The translations under genes were made by a program, and so were the position numbers. Positions 10,558 through 20,842 of a DNA stretch of 64,000 nucleotides are shown piece after piece (within the stretch, counting starts at the first letter, position 1; every line of letters starts with the position of its first letter). The notes under the pieces are model-generated. The model saw nothing but the letters and a program-made list of their open reading frames with translations, searched no databases and was not told where the DNA came from. The stretch lies in the NCBI RefSeq assembly GCF_900156495.1, contig NZ_FTNT01000007.1, positions 62,001 to 126,000 of the forward strand. The letters run 5' to 3'. This DNA is from Williamsia sterculiae (GTDB lineage Bacteria > Actinomycetota > Actinomycetes > Mycobacteriales > Mycobacteriaceae).

Positions 10558-12252
10558 ATGACCGATCGGTCGCGCGGTGCCGTCGATCCGTTGTTGCTGC
10601 GCGACTGGACGCGCGCCTCGGTGGCAGCGCTCGAACGGTCTCGCGGCGAGATCAACGACCTGAACGTCTTCCCGATCCCCGACTCCGACACCGGCAGCAA
10701 CATGCTCCACACCATGAAGGCCGCATCCGCCGCCGTCGACGAGTTGGGTCCGGACGCCACCACCCCCGAACTCGCCAGGGCCATGGCCGACGGCGCGGTC
10801 ACCGGTGCGCGTGGCAACTCGGGCATCATCCTGTCGCAGGTTCTGGTCGGGGTGGCCGATGCAGCCGAACTGCACCTACCCGACCGCGCGCCCGGAGCCG
10901 ACAGTGATCCGGCCGAGGCAGCCGATGCGCTGAACACCCTTCTGGTGACCGGACTGCAGCTCGCATCGTTGGCCGCGCGGCGCGCGGTCAGCGATCCGCG
11001 GGACGGCACCGTGCTGACGCTGTTGGCCGCGTCGGCCCGCGCCGCCGCCGACCATGCGGACGCGACACCCGCCGATCTCGCCCGCGCGATCGCCGACACC
11101 TGCGCCGAGGATCTGGACCGGACCACCGAACAGTTGCCGGAACTGGCCCGAGCCGGGGTGGTGGACGCGGGCGGACGCGGACTGCTCGCCATCCTCGACG
11201 CGTTGGTGGAGGTGCTGACCGGGGTCTCGGTCCGGCGACGGCAGTATCGCGGGTCGCTGGCGGGCGGAGGCGATCCGATCGGACACCGGATCGGGGAGAT
11301 CTGCGACGGGGGCGAGGGCAGCGACTTCGAGGTGATGTACCTGCTCGACGGTGCGCAGGCCGAGCAGATCGGTGCGCTGCGCGACGCGCTGTCCGATCTC
11401 GGCGACGCGGTGGTGATCGTCGGCGACAGCTCCGGTGGCCCCGACGAACGGTTCTCGGTGCACGTGCACACCGACGACCCCGGCGCCGCCGTGGAGGCGG
11501 GACTGCGGCTGGGTCATCTGTCGGACATCCGGATCACCTGTTTCCTGTTGGACGCGCACCGGTCCAGCGATGCGCCCGACGAGCCGCCACCGCGGCATCG
11601 CCGTGCGGTGGTGGCGGTGGTGAAAGGAGAACAGGCCGCGGAGCTGTTCGCATCGGAGGGTGCGTATGTGGTCCGCGCCGACGACGGGCTCGACGTCTCC
11701 GCCCTGTCCGAGGCGATCGTCGCGGTGGACAGCGCACATGTGATCGCCATGGTCAACGGTGCGCTACCCGCCCAGGACCTCATCAGCGTGGCCGCCGAGG
11801 CGCGGTCACCGCGGCGGACGGTGGTGTTCCTGCCCACGCTGTCGATGGCGCAGTGTCTGGCCGCGATGGCCGTGCACGACATCTCGGCCAACCCCGATGC
11901 GGACGCCTACGCGATGGCCGAGTCGGCGGCGTCGACGCGATGGGGTTCGGTTGCGGTGGCCACCGAGCCGATGATCACCCTGGCGGGTACCTGCGCGGTC
12001 GGCGACCGGATCGGTCTGATCGGCGAGGACGTGTTGGTCATCGACCCCGAGACCGCCACGGCGACCATCGGACTCGTCGATCTCATGCTCGGCACCGGTG
12101 GTGAGCTGGTGACCGTACTGGCGGGTGCGGAGTTGCACCAGCAGGTCCTCGACGACCTCGACACACACATACGCGGCACTTATCCGGGTGTGGAGCTCGC
12201 GGTGTTCCCGGCCGGGCAGACCGATCAGCTGCTGCAGGTGGGAGTCGAGTAG
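10558..12252 (+). CDS. fakA: DAK2/DegV-type kinase, FakA-like fatty acid kinase
   Basis: The 564-residue protein has an N-terminal DhaL/DAK2 kinase domain with [17 protein letters not shown] (residues 33-49; Mg-binding Asp residues conserved) and [12 protein letters not shown] near 83. A middle domain and a C-terminal DegV/FakA-C-like domain follow. In Firmicutes FakA phosphorylates fatty acids bound to a FakB (DegV) partner. A DegV protein is encoded 9 kb away in this window. The start is ATG 10558, with AGGAGGT 7 nt upstream. recG follows with no gap, the same order as in mycobacteria. The fatty-acid kinase role is inferred from the family. Confidence 0.82.
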   Translation: MTDRSRGAVDPLLLRDWTRASVAALERSRGEINDLNVFPIPDSDTGSNMLHTMKAASAAVDELGPDATTPELARAMADGAVTGARGNSGIILSQVLVGVADAAELHLPDRAPGADSDPAEAADALNTLLVTGLQLASLAARRAVSDPRDGTVLTLLAASARAAADHADATPADLARAIADTCAEDLDRTTEQLPELARAGVVDAGGRGLLAILDALVEVLTGVSVRRRQYRGSLAGGGDPIGHRIGEICDGGEGSDFEVMYLLDGAQAEQIGALRDALSDLGDAVVIVGDSSGGPDERFSVHVHTDDPGAAVEAGLRLGHLSDIRITCFLLDAHRSSDAPDEPPPRHRRAVVAVVKGEQAAELFASEGAYVVRADDGLDVSALSEAIVAVDSAHVIAMVNGALPAQDLISVAAEARSPRRTVVFLPTLSMAQCLAAMAVHDISANPDADAYAMAESAASTRWGSVAVATEPMITLAGTCAVGDRIGLIGEDVLVIDPETATATIGLVDLMLGTGGELVTVLAGAELHQQVLDDLDTHIRGTYPGVELAVFPAGQTDQLLQVGVE

Positions 12253-14499
12253 ATGGTTGCACTGTCGGATTCGCTCGCCGCGTATCTGGTACCCGGGACG
12301 GTCGAGTTGCTCGCCGACGAGATCGGAGTCCACACCGTCGGCGAGCTGATCCGCCATCAACCGAGTCGGTACGTCCAACGCGGCGCGTTGTCGGCCGAGA
12401 AGCAGCTCGCCGACGGCGATTACGTCACCGTCGTGGCCCGGATCGTGAAGGCGGACATGATCCCGATGCGCAAGCGCAAGGGTCACATGCTGCGCATCCG
12501 TGCCACCGACGACGTGAACACCTTCGACGCCACCTTCTTCCACCCGTACGCGATCGCGCGTGCCCTGACCCCCGGTACCCGCGCGATGCTCGCGGGGAAG
12601 CTGTCCACGTACCGCGGGAATGTGCAGCTGACCCACCCGGACTGGATGGTGATCCCCGAGCACAGCGACCAGATGCAGATCGGCGGATCGATCGGCTCGG
12701 CGATGTTCCGCACCGGCGGGGTCAGCGATTCCGGCGCCGGGCTGGTGTTGTCGGACTTCGAGAAGCCGTTCCTGCCGGTGTACCCGGCCACCGCCAAACT
12801 GCAGACCTGGGACATCTGGGCGTGTATCAAGGGTGTCCTCGACCAGGTGCCGCCGCTGCCCGATGCGCTCACCGAGACCGAACGTCAACGGTACGGCTAC
12901 ATCACCGGTGACGACGCGGTCCGCCTGATGCACTCGCCGCGCACCGCCGAGGACATCGACGCAGCGCGGGAACGACTGAAGTTCGACGAGGCCCTGGCGC
13001 TGCAGTTGGCGCTGGCCCAACGCAGACATCTCGACGCCGGACAGACGGGGCCGCGATGCCCGCGGGTATCGGGTGGATTGGAAGACCGCGTACTGCAACG
13101 GCTCCCGTTCGCCCTGACCGACGGGCAACAACGAGTGCTCGACGAGATCACCGGGTCGCTGGACACCGGCGAGCCGATGAGTCGACTGCTGCAGGGTGAG
13201 GTCGGTTCGGGTAAGACGCTCGTCGCCGTGCTCGGGATGCTGAGGATGGTCGACAACGGTTATCAGTGTGCGTTGCTGGCGCCGACGGAAGTGCTCGCCG
13301 CGCAGCATCTGCGCACCCTGCGCAGCCTGTTGGGTGGGCTGGGGCGCGCAGGCACCCTGGATGCCGAGGAGGGTGCGACGGCGATCGCGTTGATCACCGG
13401 GTCGCTCAAGACGGCGGCGAAGAAATCGGCCCTGCTCGACGCGATGACCGGTCAGGCGGGCATCGTCGTGGGCACCCATGCCCTGCTGCAGGACAACGTC
13501 GACTTCTTCAACCTCGGCCTCATCGTCGTCGACGAACAGCACCGCTTCGGCGTGGAACAGCGAGATATCCTGCGGCACAAGAGTCGCGGTGAGACGACCC
13601 CGCACGTACTGGTGATGACCGCGACACCCATCCCGCGTACGGTGGCGATGACCGTGTACGGCGACCTGCAGACCTCCACCCTGCGTGAGCTACCCGCCGG
13701 GCGTCAGCCCATCTCCACCACCGTGGTGCCCAGCGCCAAACCGGTGTGGGTGCAACGGGTGTGGAGCCGAATCGCCGAGGAGATCGAACAGGGCAGGCAG
13801 GCGTACGTGGTCTGTTCGCGGATCGGTGACGACGGTACCGCCGCCGGCGCCGCCTCGGAGGAGAAGGCGGCCGCCGCGGATGGTCCGCCGACCACCTCGG
13901 CGGTGGAGATGTTCGACCAACTGGCCGGGGGCGAACTCGGCCGCTTCCGGATCGGGTTGCTCCACGGGCGACTACCCGCGGACGAGAAGACAGCGGTGAT
14001 GGATGCCTTCGGAGCCGGTGAGATCGACGTGCTGGTGGCGACCACCGTGGTCGAGGTGGGTGTGGACGTACCCAACGCGACGGCCATGGTCATCGTCGAC
14101 GCCGAACGATTCGGGGTGTCGCAACTGCATCAGCTCCGCGGTCGGGTCGGTCGCGGCGGCTGGCCCGGCCTGTGTCTGCTGATGACCACCGTGTCGCAGA
14201 GTTCGCAGTCGATGGAACGGTTACGGGCCGTCGAGGCGTCCAATGACGGGTTCGAGTTGTCGATGGTCGATCTCGAACAGCGCAGGGAGGGGGATGTGCT
14301 CGGTGCGTTGCAGGCCGGTAGTGGATCGACCCTGCGGTTGTTGTCGCTGCTCTCCGACGGCGACCTCATCGCCGAGGCCAGGGTGCTCGCCGACGAGGTG
14401 GTCACCGACGACCTCACCCTGCTGCAACACCCGGCCATGGCCGATCTGGTCGACTCCGTCCTCGGGCCGCATCGCATCCGGTACCTCGACAAGTCCTGA
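12253..14499 (+). CDS. recG: ATP-dependent DNA helicase RecG
   Basis: Remodels stalled replication forks and branch-migrates Holliday junctions. The 748-residue protein has an N-terminal wedge/OB domain (GHMLRIRATDD region). Walker A is EVGSGKT near residue 319, the DExH-type motif II is VVDEQHRFGVEQR, motif III is VMTATPIPRT, and the C-terminal motifs are DVLVATTVVEVGVDVPNA and QLRGRVGRG. The ATG directly follows the fakA stop, so the pair is translationally coupled. Confidence 0.96.
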   Translation: MVALSDSLAAYLVPGTVELLADEIGVHTVGELIRHQPSRYVQRGALSAEKQLADGDYVTVVARIVKADMIPMRKRKGHMLRIRATDDVNTFDATFFHPYAIARALTPGTRAMLAGKLSTYRGNVQLTHPDWMVIPEHSDQMQIGGSIGSAMFRTGGVSDSGAGLVLSDFEKPFLPVYPATAKLQTWDIWACIKGVLDQVPPLPDALTETERQRYGYITGDDAVRLMHSPRTAEDIDAARERLKFDEALALQLALAQRRHLDAGQTGPRCPRVSGGLEDRVLQRLPFALTDGQQRVLDEITGSLDTGEPMSRLLQGEVGSGKTLVAVLGMLRMVDNGYQCALLAPTEVLAAQHLRTLRSLLGGLGRAGTLDAEEGATAIALITGSLKTAAKKSALLDAMTGQAGIVVGTHALLQDNVDFFNLGLIVVDEQHRFGVEQRDILRHKSRGETTPHVLVMTATPIPRTVAMTVYGDLQTSTLRELPAGRQPISTTVVPSAKPVWVQRVWSRIAEEIEQGRQAYVVCSRIGDDGTAAGAASEEKAAAADGPPTTSAVEMFDQLAGGELGRFRIGLLHGRLPADEKTAVMDAFGAGEIDVLVATTVVEVGVDVPNATAMVIVDAERFGVSQLHQLRGRVGRGGWPGLCLLMTTVSQSSQSMERLRAVEASNDGFELSMVDLEQRREGDVLGALQAGSGSTLRLLSLLSDGDLIAEARVLADEVVTDDLTLLQHPAMADLVDSVLGPHRIRYLDKS

Positions 14500-14517
14500 C
14501 CTCGGTGGGGGTGGTGC

Positions 14518-15297
14518 GTGGTGACCGCGGCGCAGGCGCTGCGTCGACTGCGCCGACGCCTCCGGCACACCCGCGGCGCACGGTGGCTGCTGCACGAATA
14601 CGCGATGCTGCCCAGCCGGTGGTGGCTGGTGACGTGCGTGTTCACCGTCAGCGCCGTACTGGTCGCGATCGGCGTCGTCGGCGACCGGCGACCATCCGCG
14701 TCCCGGGTGGATCCCGCGGTGGTGCGGGTGATCACCGAGGCCCTGGGCAGGGTGTCCACGACGCCGGTGCGGGTGAAACGGGTCGGATACGTCCGATCGG
14801 CTTTCGGCACCGCTTGGACCGACTCCACCGACGCCGCCTGGGGTCGCAACGGTTGTGACACAAGGGACGACATCCTCCGGCGCGACCTGCGTGACATCAC
14901 CACCGCCGCGACCGACGACTGTCCGACCGCCGTTGCCACCGGCGAGTTCACCAGCCCGTACACCGGTGACTGGATCTCCTTCCGCCGCGGAGCAGGGACC
15001 GGTACGGCCGTACAGATCGATCACATCGTTCCCCTGGCCTACGCCTGGGACATGGGTGCGGGCGACTGGTCCGAGGCCACCCGCACCCGCTTCGCCAACG
15101 ACCCGGCCAACCTCGTCGCGGTCGACGGCCGGTCGAATCAGGACAAGAGCGACCAGCAACCGGCGCTCTGGATGCCTGCCCGGCGGGGTTTCCACTGTCA
15201 GTACGCGGTGCAGTTCGTGCTGATGGTCGACACCTACGGACTCCGGCTCGACCTCCCGACCACGCGGACGCTGCGGCAGGCGTTGGGTCGGTGTTGA
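14518..15297 (+). CDS. Membrane-anchored or exported HNH nuclease-like protein (DUF1524/GmrSD type)
   Basis: A 259-residue protein with an Arg-rich N-terminus, a hydrophobic segment at about residues 36-56 ([20 protein letters not shown]) and then a likely extracytoplasmic domain. That domain holds the HNH/DUF1524 signature: [15 protein letters not shown], then NDPANLVAV and [14 protein letters not shown]. The His, Asn and Lys positions of the fold are conserved. Four Cys in the mature part could form disulfides. The start is GTG 14518 or the adjacent GTG 14521. A similar exported protein follows recG in M. tuberculosis. A secreted nuclease role (nutrient DNA, competition) is inferred. Confidence 0.78.
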   Translation: MVTAAQALRRLRRRLRHTRGARWLLHEYAMLPSRWWLVTCVFTVSAVLVAIGVVGDRRPSASRVDPAVVRVITEALGRVSTTPVRVKRVGYVRSAFGTAWTDSTDAAWGRNGCDTRDDILRRDLRDITTAATDDCPTAVATGEFTSPYTGDWISFRRGAGTGTAVQIDHIVPLAYAWDMGAGDWSEATRTRFANDPANLVAVDGRSNQDKSDQQPALWMPARRGFHCQYAVQFVLMVDTYGLRLDLPTTRTLRQALGRC

Positions 15298-15374
15298 GGG
15301 CCACCGCTGCATCGGTCCGCACCGAGGCGAGCGATACCATCGCAGGAGGACACTCACCGACTTCTCGAGGACTC

Positions 15375-16679
15375 ATGAGCGCACCCACCACCGACGAACT
15401 CGGTTCGGACGAGGCAACGGCCACGGACGCCGCCGACCGCGGCGTGGCCGAGACCGTGCTCGCGCAGGCCCGCGCCGCACGGATCGCGAGCCGTCGCCTC
15501 GCCCGACTACGGACCGCGGACAAGAACGCCGTCCTGCGTGCCGCGGCGGATGCCGTCGAGGCGCAGACCGGATCGGTCCTGGCCGCCAACGCCGAGGACA
15601 TCGCCCGCGCCGAGACCGATGGCACGCCGGGGAGTCTGCTCGATCGGTTGCGCCTCACCGGCGATCGGGTACGCGGAATCGCCGACGGGCTGCGTCAGGT
15701 CGCCGGCCTGCCGGATCCCATCGGCGAGGTGCTACAGGGTCGGACCCTGCTGAACGGGTTGTCGTTGCGGCAGGTGCGGGTACCCCTCGGGGTAGTCGGG
15801 ATCGTCTACGAGGCCCGCCCCAACGTGACCGTCGACGCCTTCGGAATCGGTTTCAAGTCGGGCAATGCGGTGCTGCTGCGCGGATCGTCATCGGCGGCCC
15901 GGTCCAACGCCGAACTGGTGCGGATCCTGCGCGACGCGCTCGCGGCGCACGGCGTGGACCCGAACGCGGTGGCCCTGGTGCCCAGCCACGACCGGTCCAG
16001 CGTCACCCATCTGATCCAGGCCCGCGGGCTCGTCGACGTGGTCATCCCGCGCGGTGGGGCCGGGCTCATCGACGCCGTGGTCCGCAATGCGCTCGTCCCC
16101 ACGCTGGAGACCGGCACCGGCAACTGCCACGTCTACGTGCACTCAGCCGCCGACCTGGACATGGCGACGGACATCGTCGTCAACGCCAAGACCCGCAGAC
16201 CCAGCGTCTGCAACGCCGCGGAGACGGTCCTGGTCGACCGTACGATCGCCGATCTCGCGGTGCCCGCCCTCACCTCGGCGTTGCAGGCGCACGGCGTGAT
16301 CATCCACGGCGACGAGCCCGCGATGGTGCCCGCCACCGAGGCCGACTGGGCCGAGGAGTACCTGAGCCTGGACATCGCGATGAAGGTGGTCGACGGCCTC
16401 GACGCGGCCGTGGAGCACATCGAGCGGTACGGCACCGGACACACCGAGGCCATCGTGACCGGTGACCTCGCCGCCGCCGACGAGTTCACCGCCCGGGTGG
16501 ACGCCGCCGCGGTGATGGTGAACGCATCCACCGCGTTCACCGATGGCGAACAGTTCGGCTTCGGCGCCGAGATCGGCATCTCCACCCAGAAATTGCACGC
16601 CCGCGGCCCGATGGGACTGCCCGAGCTGACCTCGACCAAATGGCTGGCGTGGGGTCACGGACAGGTTCGTCCCGCATGA
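15375..16679 (+). CDS. proA: Glutamate-5-semialdehyde dehydrogenase (gamma-glutamyl phosphate reductase)
   Basis: Second step of proline synthesis: NADPH-dependent reduction of gamma-glutamyl phosphate. The 434-residue protein of the aldehyde dehydrogenase fold has the catalytic Cys in [15 protein letters not shown]. Other diagnostic stretches are [30 protein letters not shown] and [10 protein letters not shown]. The C-terminal [13 protein letters not shown] is diagnostic. The start ATG 15375 has GAGG 4 nt upstream; TACCAT at 15335-15340 may be the -10. The MoxR gene begins inside the stop codon (ATGA). The proA-MoxR-VWA order matches M. tuberculosis. Confidence 0.96.
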   Translation: MSAPTTDELGSDEATATDAADRGVAETVLAQARAARIASRRLARLRTADKNAVLRAAADAVEAQTGSVLAANAEDIARAETDGTPGSLLDRLRLTGDRVRGIADGLRQVAGLPDPIGEVLQGRTLLNGLSLRQVRVPLGVVGIVYEARPNVTVDAFGIGFKSGNAVLLRGSSSAARSNAELVRILRDALAAHGVDPNAVALVPSHDRSSVTHLIQARGLVDVVIPRGGAGLIDAVVRNALVPTLETGTGNCHVYVHSAADLDMATDIVVNAKTRRPSVCNAAETVLVDRTIADLAVPALTSALQAHGVIIHGDEPAMVPATEADWAEEYLSLDIAMKVVDGLDAAVEHIERYGTGHTEAIVTGDLAAADEFTARVDAAAVMVNASTAFTDGEQFGFGAEIGISTQKLHARGPMGLPELTSTKWLAWGHGQVRPA

Positions 16680-17590
16680 CCGAGGTGCGCAGGACCAACC
16701 CGACCACCACGATCGTCCCGCTGTTCACCGGCGTCGACGACGTCCGCACCCGCTTGGCGCAGACCGGGTATCTCGCCGATGCCGCCACCGCCACCGCGGT
16801 GTTCCTCGCCGACCGGCTGGGAAAACCCCTGCTGGTGGAGGGTCCCGCCGGGGTCGGCAAGACCGAACTAGCCCGCGCCATCGCCGCCTGCGCCGACGCC
16901 GAGATGGTGCGACTCCAGTGCTACGAGGGGATCGACGAGGCCCGCGCCCTCTACGAGTGGAACCACGCCAAGCAGATCCTGGCCATCCAGGCCTCCGGAC
17001 CGCGGGGATGGGAGGTCGCCAAGGCCGACATCTTCACCGACGAGTTCCTGCTGCCGCGGCCGTTGCTCACCGCGATCTCGCGGGCCGAGGAGACCGTGCT
17101 GCTGGTCGACGAGATCGACAAGGCCGACGTGGACGTCGAGGGTCTGCTGCTCGAGGTGCTCAGCGACTTCGCGGTCACCATCCCGGAGATGGGGACGGTC
17201 ACCGCGGTGCGCAGGCCGATCGTCCTGCTCACCTCCAACGCCACCCGCGAACTGTCCGAGGCGCTGAAACGCCGGTGCCTCTACCTCTACATCGACTTCC
17301 CGGACGCCACCCGGGAGCGGGAGATCCTGGCCACGCGCGTCCCCGGACTGCCGGACGCGATCGCCCGTGAACTGGTGCGCGTCGTCGGGGTGTTGCGCGA
17401 TCTCGACATCCGCAAGAAGCCGTCGGTCGCCGAGACCATCGACTGGGCGCACACCGTCCTCGCTCTGGGCGTGGGGGAGCGGCCGGGTACCGGGTTGGAC
17501 GACGAGTTCATCGCCCGCACTCTCGGTGTGGTCCTGAAACATCGTCCCGATCTCGCGACCGCGGTCAAGGAACTGAAACTGGAGCGATGA
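16676..17590 (+). CDS. MoxR family AAA+ ATPase
   Basis: A 304-residue chaperone-type ATPase. Walker A is [11 protein letters not shown] (about residues 58-68), Walker B is [10 protein letters not shown], the sensor region is [10 protein letters not shown], and an arginine-rich [13 protein letters not shown] follows. MoxR proteins work with von Willebrand factor A partners to insert cofactors or metals, or to mature enzymes. The immediately downstream overlapping gene encodes such a VWA protein, so the two form a functional pair. The target enzyme is not encoded next to them. Confidence 0.92.
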   Translation: MTEVRRTNPTTTIVPLFTGVDDVRTRLAQTGYLADAATATAVFLADRLGKPLLVEGPAGVGKTELARAIAACADAEMVRLQCYEGIDEARALYEWNHAKQILAIQASGPRGWEVAKADIFTDEFLLPRPLLTAISRAEETVLLVDEIDKADVDVEGLLLEVLSDFAVTIPEMGTVTAVRRPIVLLTSNATRELSEALKRRCLYLYIDFPDATREREILATRVPGLPDAIARELVRVVGVLRDLDIRKKPSVAETIDWAHTVLALGVGERPGTGLDDEFIARTLGVVLKHRPDLATAVKELKLER

Positions 17591-19002
17591 CCGTCCCGTC
17601 CGGCACCGACGACCGGTCGGCGGCGTTCGTCGACCACCTCACCGGATTCGTCGACGAACTACGACGGCGAGGTATCGACGTCGGGCCGTCGGAGTTGATC
17701 GACGCCGGCCGCGCCACCGAGGTGCTCGGTCTGGGTGATCGCAGCGACTTTCGCGAGGGATTGGCCTGCACACTGCTCGACGACGTCAACCACCGCACCG
17801 TGTTCGACGCGGTCTTCGACCTCTGGTTCCCGGCGGGAGCCCGCGCCGCCGCGGACGTCGCCGACACCCCGCGCGACGCCGAAGGGGCGGTCGACATCGA
17901 GGCGGTACGAGAACGATTGGCCGAGCTGCTCGCCGACGACGATGCCGCGGGTGACGGCAGGCTGGCCGCGTCGGTGTCACTGATCGTCGACGAACTCGGC
18001 AGCTATCAGTCCACCCGTGGCCAGGCGTTCTCGACCTATCAGGCGCTGTCACGGATCAACCCACAGACGCTGATCGCCAGGATCGCCGCCGCCATGGCCG
18101 CCGGGTCGGGTGGGGACGGCACGGACGCGCGGTACCGCCGGGCCGCGGCCGGTCGAGTGGCGGGGTTGCGTGCCGATGTCGAGGCCGAGACGCGTCGTCG
18201 GATGGCCGAGACCCGCGGTCGCGATCAGGTGGCCGAGTATGCGGTACCCGCACTCCCGGAGAACATCCGTTTCCTGTCGGCCGGGGCGAGGGAACAGGCC
18301 GAGCTGCGCCGCACCGTCGCCCCGCTGGCCCGCCTGCTGGCCTCGAAGATGGAGATCCGGCGTCGCCGCTCGCATCGCGGGGCGGTGGACGTCCGGCGCA
18401 CCCTGCGGGCGTCGATGACCACCGGCGGTGTCCCCATCGACCTGATCCGCCGCAAGCCCCGACCCGGCAGGCCCGATCTGGTGGTGCTCTGTGATGTGTC
18501 CGGCTCGGTGTCGGGGTTCTCACAGTTCACGCTGCAGCTCGTGTACGCGCTGCGTCAGCAGTTCGCCAAGGTGCGGGTGTTCGCGTTCGTCGACACCGTC
18601 GACGAGGTGACCGACTACTTCGACCAGAGCGCGGGCAACGACGACTTCGGTGCCTCGATGGCCGCGATGCTGCATCGGGCTCGACTGATCACCCGCGACG
18701 GCCACTCCGACTACGGACACGCGCTGCAGGGGTTCGCCGACGACCACCTCGACGCCTTGAGTCGCCGGGGGGCGCTGCTCATCCTCGGTGACGCCCGCAA
18801 CAACTACCACGACCCGCGGTTCGCGGCCCTCACCCGACTGGTCGACCGATCCCGGCACGCCTACTGGCTCAACCCCGAGGAGGCGCGGTTGTGGGACAGC
18901 GGGGACTCGATCGCCGAACAGTATGCGCAGATCATCACCATGTTCGAGGCACGCAATGCGGCGCAGCTCGGGCGGGTCATCGCCGACCTGCTGCCGGTGT
19001 GA
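17587..19002 (+). CDS. VWA domain-containing CoxE-like protein
   Basis: A 471-residue partner of the MoxR ATPase. The C-terminal third is a von Willebrand factor A domain whose metal site (MIDAS) reads DVSGSVS, with later Thr/Asp positions in FVDTVDEVTD and GDARNNYHDPRF. The N-terminal part is helical and typical of CoxE-like proteins. In carboxydotrophs CoxD (MoxR) and CoxE mature the Mo-Cu CO dehydrogenase; the family is wider, and no such enzyme is visible here. It overlaps the MoxR gene by 4 nt. Confidence 0.88.
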   Translation: MTVPSGTDDRSAAFVDHLTGFVDELRRRGIDVGPSELIDAGRATEVLGLGDRSDFREGLACTLLDDVNHRTVFDAVFDLWFPAGARAAADVADTPRDAEGAVDIEAVRERLAELLADDDAAGDGRLAASVSLIVDELGSYQSTRGQAFSTYQALSRINPQTLIARIAAAMAAGSGGDGTDARYRRAAAGRVAGLRADVEAETRRRMAETRGRDQVAEYAVPALPENIRFLSAGAREQAELRRTVAPLARLLASKMEIRRRRSHRGAVDVRRTLRASMTTGGVPIDLIRRKPRPGRPDLVVLCDVSGSVSGFSQFTLQLVYALRQQFAKVRVFAFVDTVDEVTDYFDQSAGNDDFGASMAAMLHRARLITRDGHSDYGHALQGFADDHLDALSRRGALLILGDARNNYHDPRFAALTRLVDRSRHAYWLNPEEARLWDSGDSIAEQYAQIITMFEARNAAQLGRVIADLLPV

Positions 19003-19030
19003 CCCTACGAACGCCCGTCGTGTCGGCCCG

Positions 19031-19036
19031 TAGACT
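19031..19036 (+). promoter_or_regulatory. Probable -10 hexamer upstream of nadD
   Basis: TAGACT ends 8 nt before ATG 19045 and fits TANNNT. No ribosome binding site separates it from the ATG, so the nadD-rsfS-gpgP-octT-degV string probably starts on a leaderless transcript. Confidence 0.5.
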
Positions 19037-19044
19037 CACCTGTC

Positions 19045-19779
19045 ATGCCTGAGACCAGCGGGGTCACCCGCCGCCGTATCGGCGTGATGGGTGGGACTTT
19101 CGACCCCGTCCACAACGGTCACCTGGTGGCCGCCAGCGAGGTCGCCTACCGCTTCGCGCTCGCCGAGGTGGTCTTCGTCCCCACCGGTCGGCCGTGGCAG
19201 AAGCTCCGCCATGGTGGCGACGAGCGCCGAGTGTCCGACACGGCACCGGTCAACCCCGTCAGCCCGGCCGAGGACCGCTATCTGATGACGGTCATCGCGA
19301 CCGCCTCCAACCCGCAGTTCAGCGTGAGCCGGGTGGACATCGAACGCGAGGGCGACACCTACACCGTCGACACCCTGCGCGATCTCGCGGCCCAGCACCC
19401 GACGGCGGAGCTGTACTTCATCACCGGGGCCGATGCCTTGGCATCCATTCTGTCCTGGCAGGACTGGCGGGAACTGTTCGAGCTGGCCCGCTTCGTCGGC
19501 GTCAGCCGCCCCGGATACGAGTTGGGTACCGCCCACCTCAACACCCACCTGCAGACACTGCCGTCCGATGCGCTGCATCTGCTGGAGATCCCCGCCCTGG
19601 CCATCTCGTCCACCGACTGCCGTGACCGTGCCGCCACCGGGCGACCGGTCTGGTACCTCGTACCCGACGGTGTGGTTCAGTACATCCACAAGCGGCAGCT
19701 CTACCGACCCGGCCGTCCGGAGTGGACGGCCGTCACCGGCCCGTCGGGAACGCCGCAGACGAGAGAGGATTCCGTGTGA
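19045..19779 (+). CDS. nadD: Nicotinate-mononucleotide adenylyltransferase
   Basis: Adenylates nicotinate mononucleotide in NAD synthesis. The nucleotidyltransferase signature [12 protein letters not shown] lies near residues 16-27, and SSTDCRDR near 190 stands for the usual ISSTxIR motif. [11 protein letters not shown] and [12 protein letters not shown] complete the substrate pocket. Length is 244, with a basic, unconserved C-terminal tail. It is the first gene of a tightly overlapping run: rsfS starts within its stop codon. The nadD-rsfS pairing is widespread in actinobacteria. Confidence 0.95.
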   Translation: MPETSGVTRRRIGVMGGTFDPVHNGHLVAASEVAYRFALAEVVFVPTGRPWQKLRHGGDERRVSDTAPVNPVSPAEDRYLMTVIATASNPQFSVSRVDIEREGDTYTVDTLRDLAAQHPTAELYFITGADALASILSWQDWRELFELARFVGVSRPGYELGTAHLNTHLQTLPSDALHLLEIPALAISSTDCRDRAATGRPVWYLVPDGVVQYIHKRQLYRPGRPEWTAVTGPSGTPQTREDSV

Positions 19780-20141
19780 CCGCCTCACCCGAAGCGATCG
19801 CGATGGCGCGGATCGCCGCCGCCGCGGCGACCGAGAAGATCGGCGAGGACGTCGTGGTCATCGACGTGTCCGATCAGCTGGTGATCACCGAACTGTTCGT
19901 GATCGTCTCGGCCACCAACGAGCGGCAGGTCGGCGCGATCGTCGACGAGGTCGAGGACAAGCTGCGTGCGGCCGGGTTCAAACCGGTTCGCCGGGAAGGC
20001 ACCCGGGAGGGTCGGTGGGCCCTGCTCGACTATGTCGACATCGTGGTGCACATCCAGCACGTCGACGAGCGGCAGTACTACGCCCTCGACCGTCTGTGGA
20101 AGGACTGCCCCGTCATCGACGTCTCGGACGTCGTCGAGTGA
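19776..20141 (+). CDS. rsfS: Ribosome silencing factor RsfS
   Basis: Binds ribosomal protein uL14 and blocks subunit joining when nutrients are short. The 121-residue protein shows [36 protein letters not shown] and [13 protein letters not shown], all diagnostic of the RsfS/Iojap fold. The start is GTG 19776, overlapping the nadD TGA. The next gene begins in its stop codon. Confidence 0.94.
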   Translation: MTASPEAIAMARIAAAAATEKIGEDVVVIDVSDQLVITELFVIVSATNERQVGAIVDEVEDKLRAAGFKPVRREGTREGRWALLDYVDIVVHIQHVDERQYYALDRLWKDCPVIDVSDVVE

Positions 20142-20842
20142 GCGCCGCAACCGATCCGCACGACAGTGCCGTCGAACGTCTCACCCCGGTGGTGCGTCGA
20201 TTGATCCTGCTGCGGCACGGCCAGACCGAGTACAACGCCGCGAACCGGATGCAGGGGCAACTCGACACCGACCTGTCGGACACCGGGGTCGCGCAGGCCG
20301 CCAATGCCGCCGAGGTGCTGAGCTCTCGCGACCCGCTGACCATCGTCTCCTCGGATCTGCGCCGCGCCAAGGACACCGCGGACGCCCTCGGTACCCGGGT
20401 GGGTGTGTCCGTGAGCCTCGATGACAGGCTGCGCGAGACCCATCTCGGCGAGTGGCAGGGCCTGACACACCTCGAGGTGGACGACCGGATGCCGGGTGCG
20501 CGCCGCACCTGGCGTGACGACGCCGGCTGGCGGCCACCGGGCGGGGAGAGCCGGGTCGATGTGGCCGCCCGCAGTGTTCCGGTGGTCGAGGAGCTCGTGG
20601 CGGGGCTCGACGACTGGGGCCGAGGCCCGACCCCGGACGCGCCGGTGGTGCTGGTCGCCCACGGTGGGGTGATCGCCGCACTCACCGCGGCGTTGCTCGG
20701 TCTCCCGGTGCAGTACTGGCCGGTGTTCGGCGGTTTGGCCAACACCAGTTGGGTGCAGTTGTCGGGACACGGAGAGACTCCCACCTGGCGGCTCGACGTG
20801 TGGAACGCCTCGGCCGAGGTCGTCACCGCGGCGGTGTTGTGA
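20138..20842 (+). CDS. gpgP: Histidine phosphatase, glucosyl-3-phosphoglycerate phosphatase (GpgP) type
   Basis: The 234-residue phosphoglycerate-mutase-fold phosphatase has the catalytic LRHGQTEYN near residue 21. The acid/base segment RETHLGEWQG and the second His motif VLVAHGGVI are present. Position between rsfS and octT matches M. tuberculosis GpgP, which dephosphorylates glucosyl-3-phosphoglycerate, the second step of methylglucose lipopolysaccharide synthesis. The start GTG 20138 overlaps the rsfS stop. Function by context is strong, but the fold itself is promiscuous. Confidence 0.85.
   Translation: MSAATDPHDSAVERLTPVVRRLILLRHGQTEYNAANRMQGQLDTDLSDTGVAQAANAAEVLSSRDPLTIVSSDLRRAKDTADALGTRVGVSVSLDDRLRETHLGEWQGLTHLEVDDRMPGARRTWRDDAGWRPPGGESRVDVAARSVPVVEELVAGLDDWGRGPTPDAPVVLVAHGGVIAALTAALLGLPVQYWPVFGGLANTSWVQLSGHGETPTWRLDVWNASAEVVTAAVL

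Noticed and set aside
11806-13605. 599-codon antisense open frame opposite fakA and recG
   Set aside because: Shadow frame created by GC-rich third positions; no recognisable motif.
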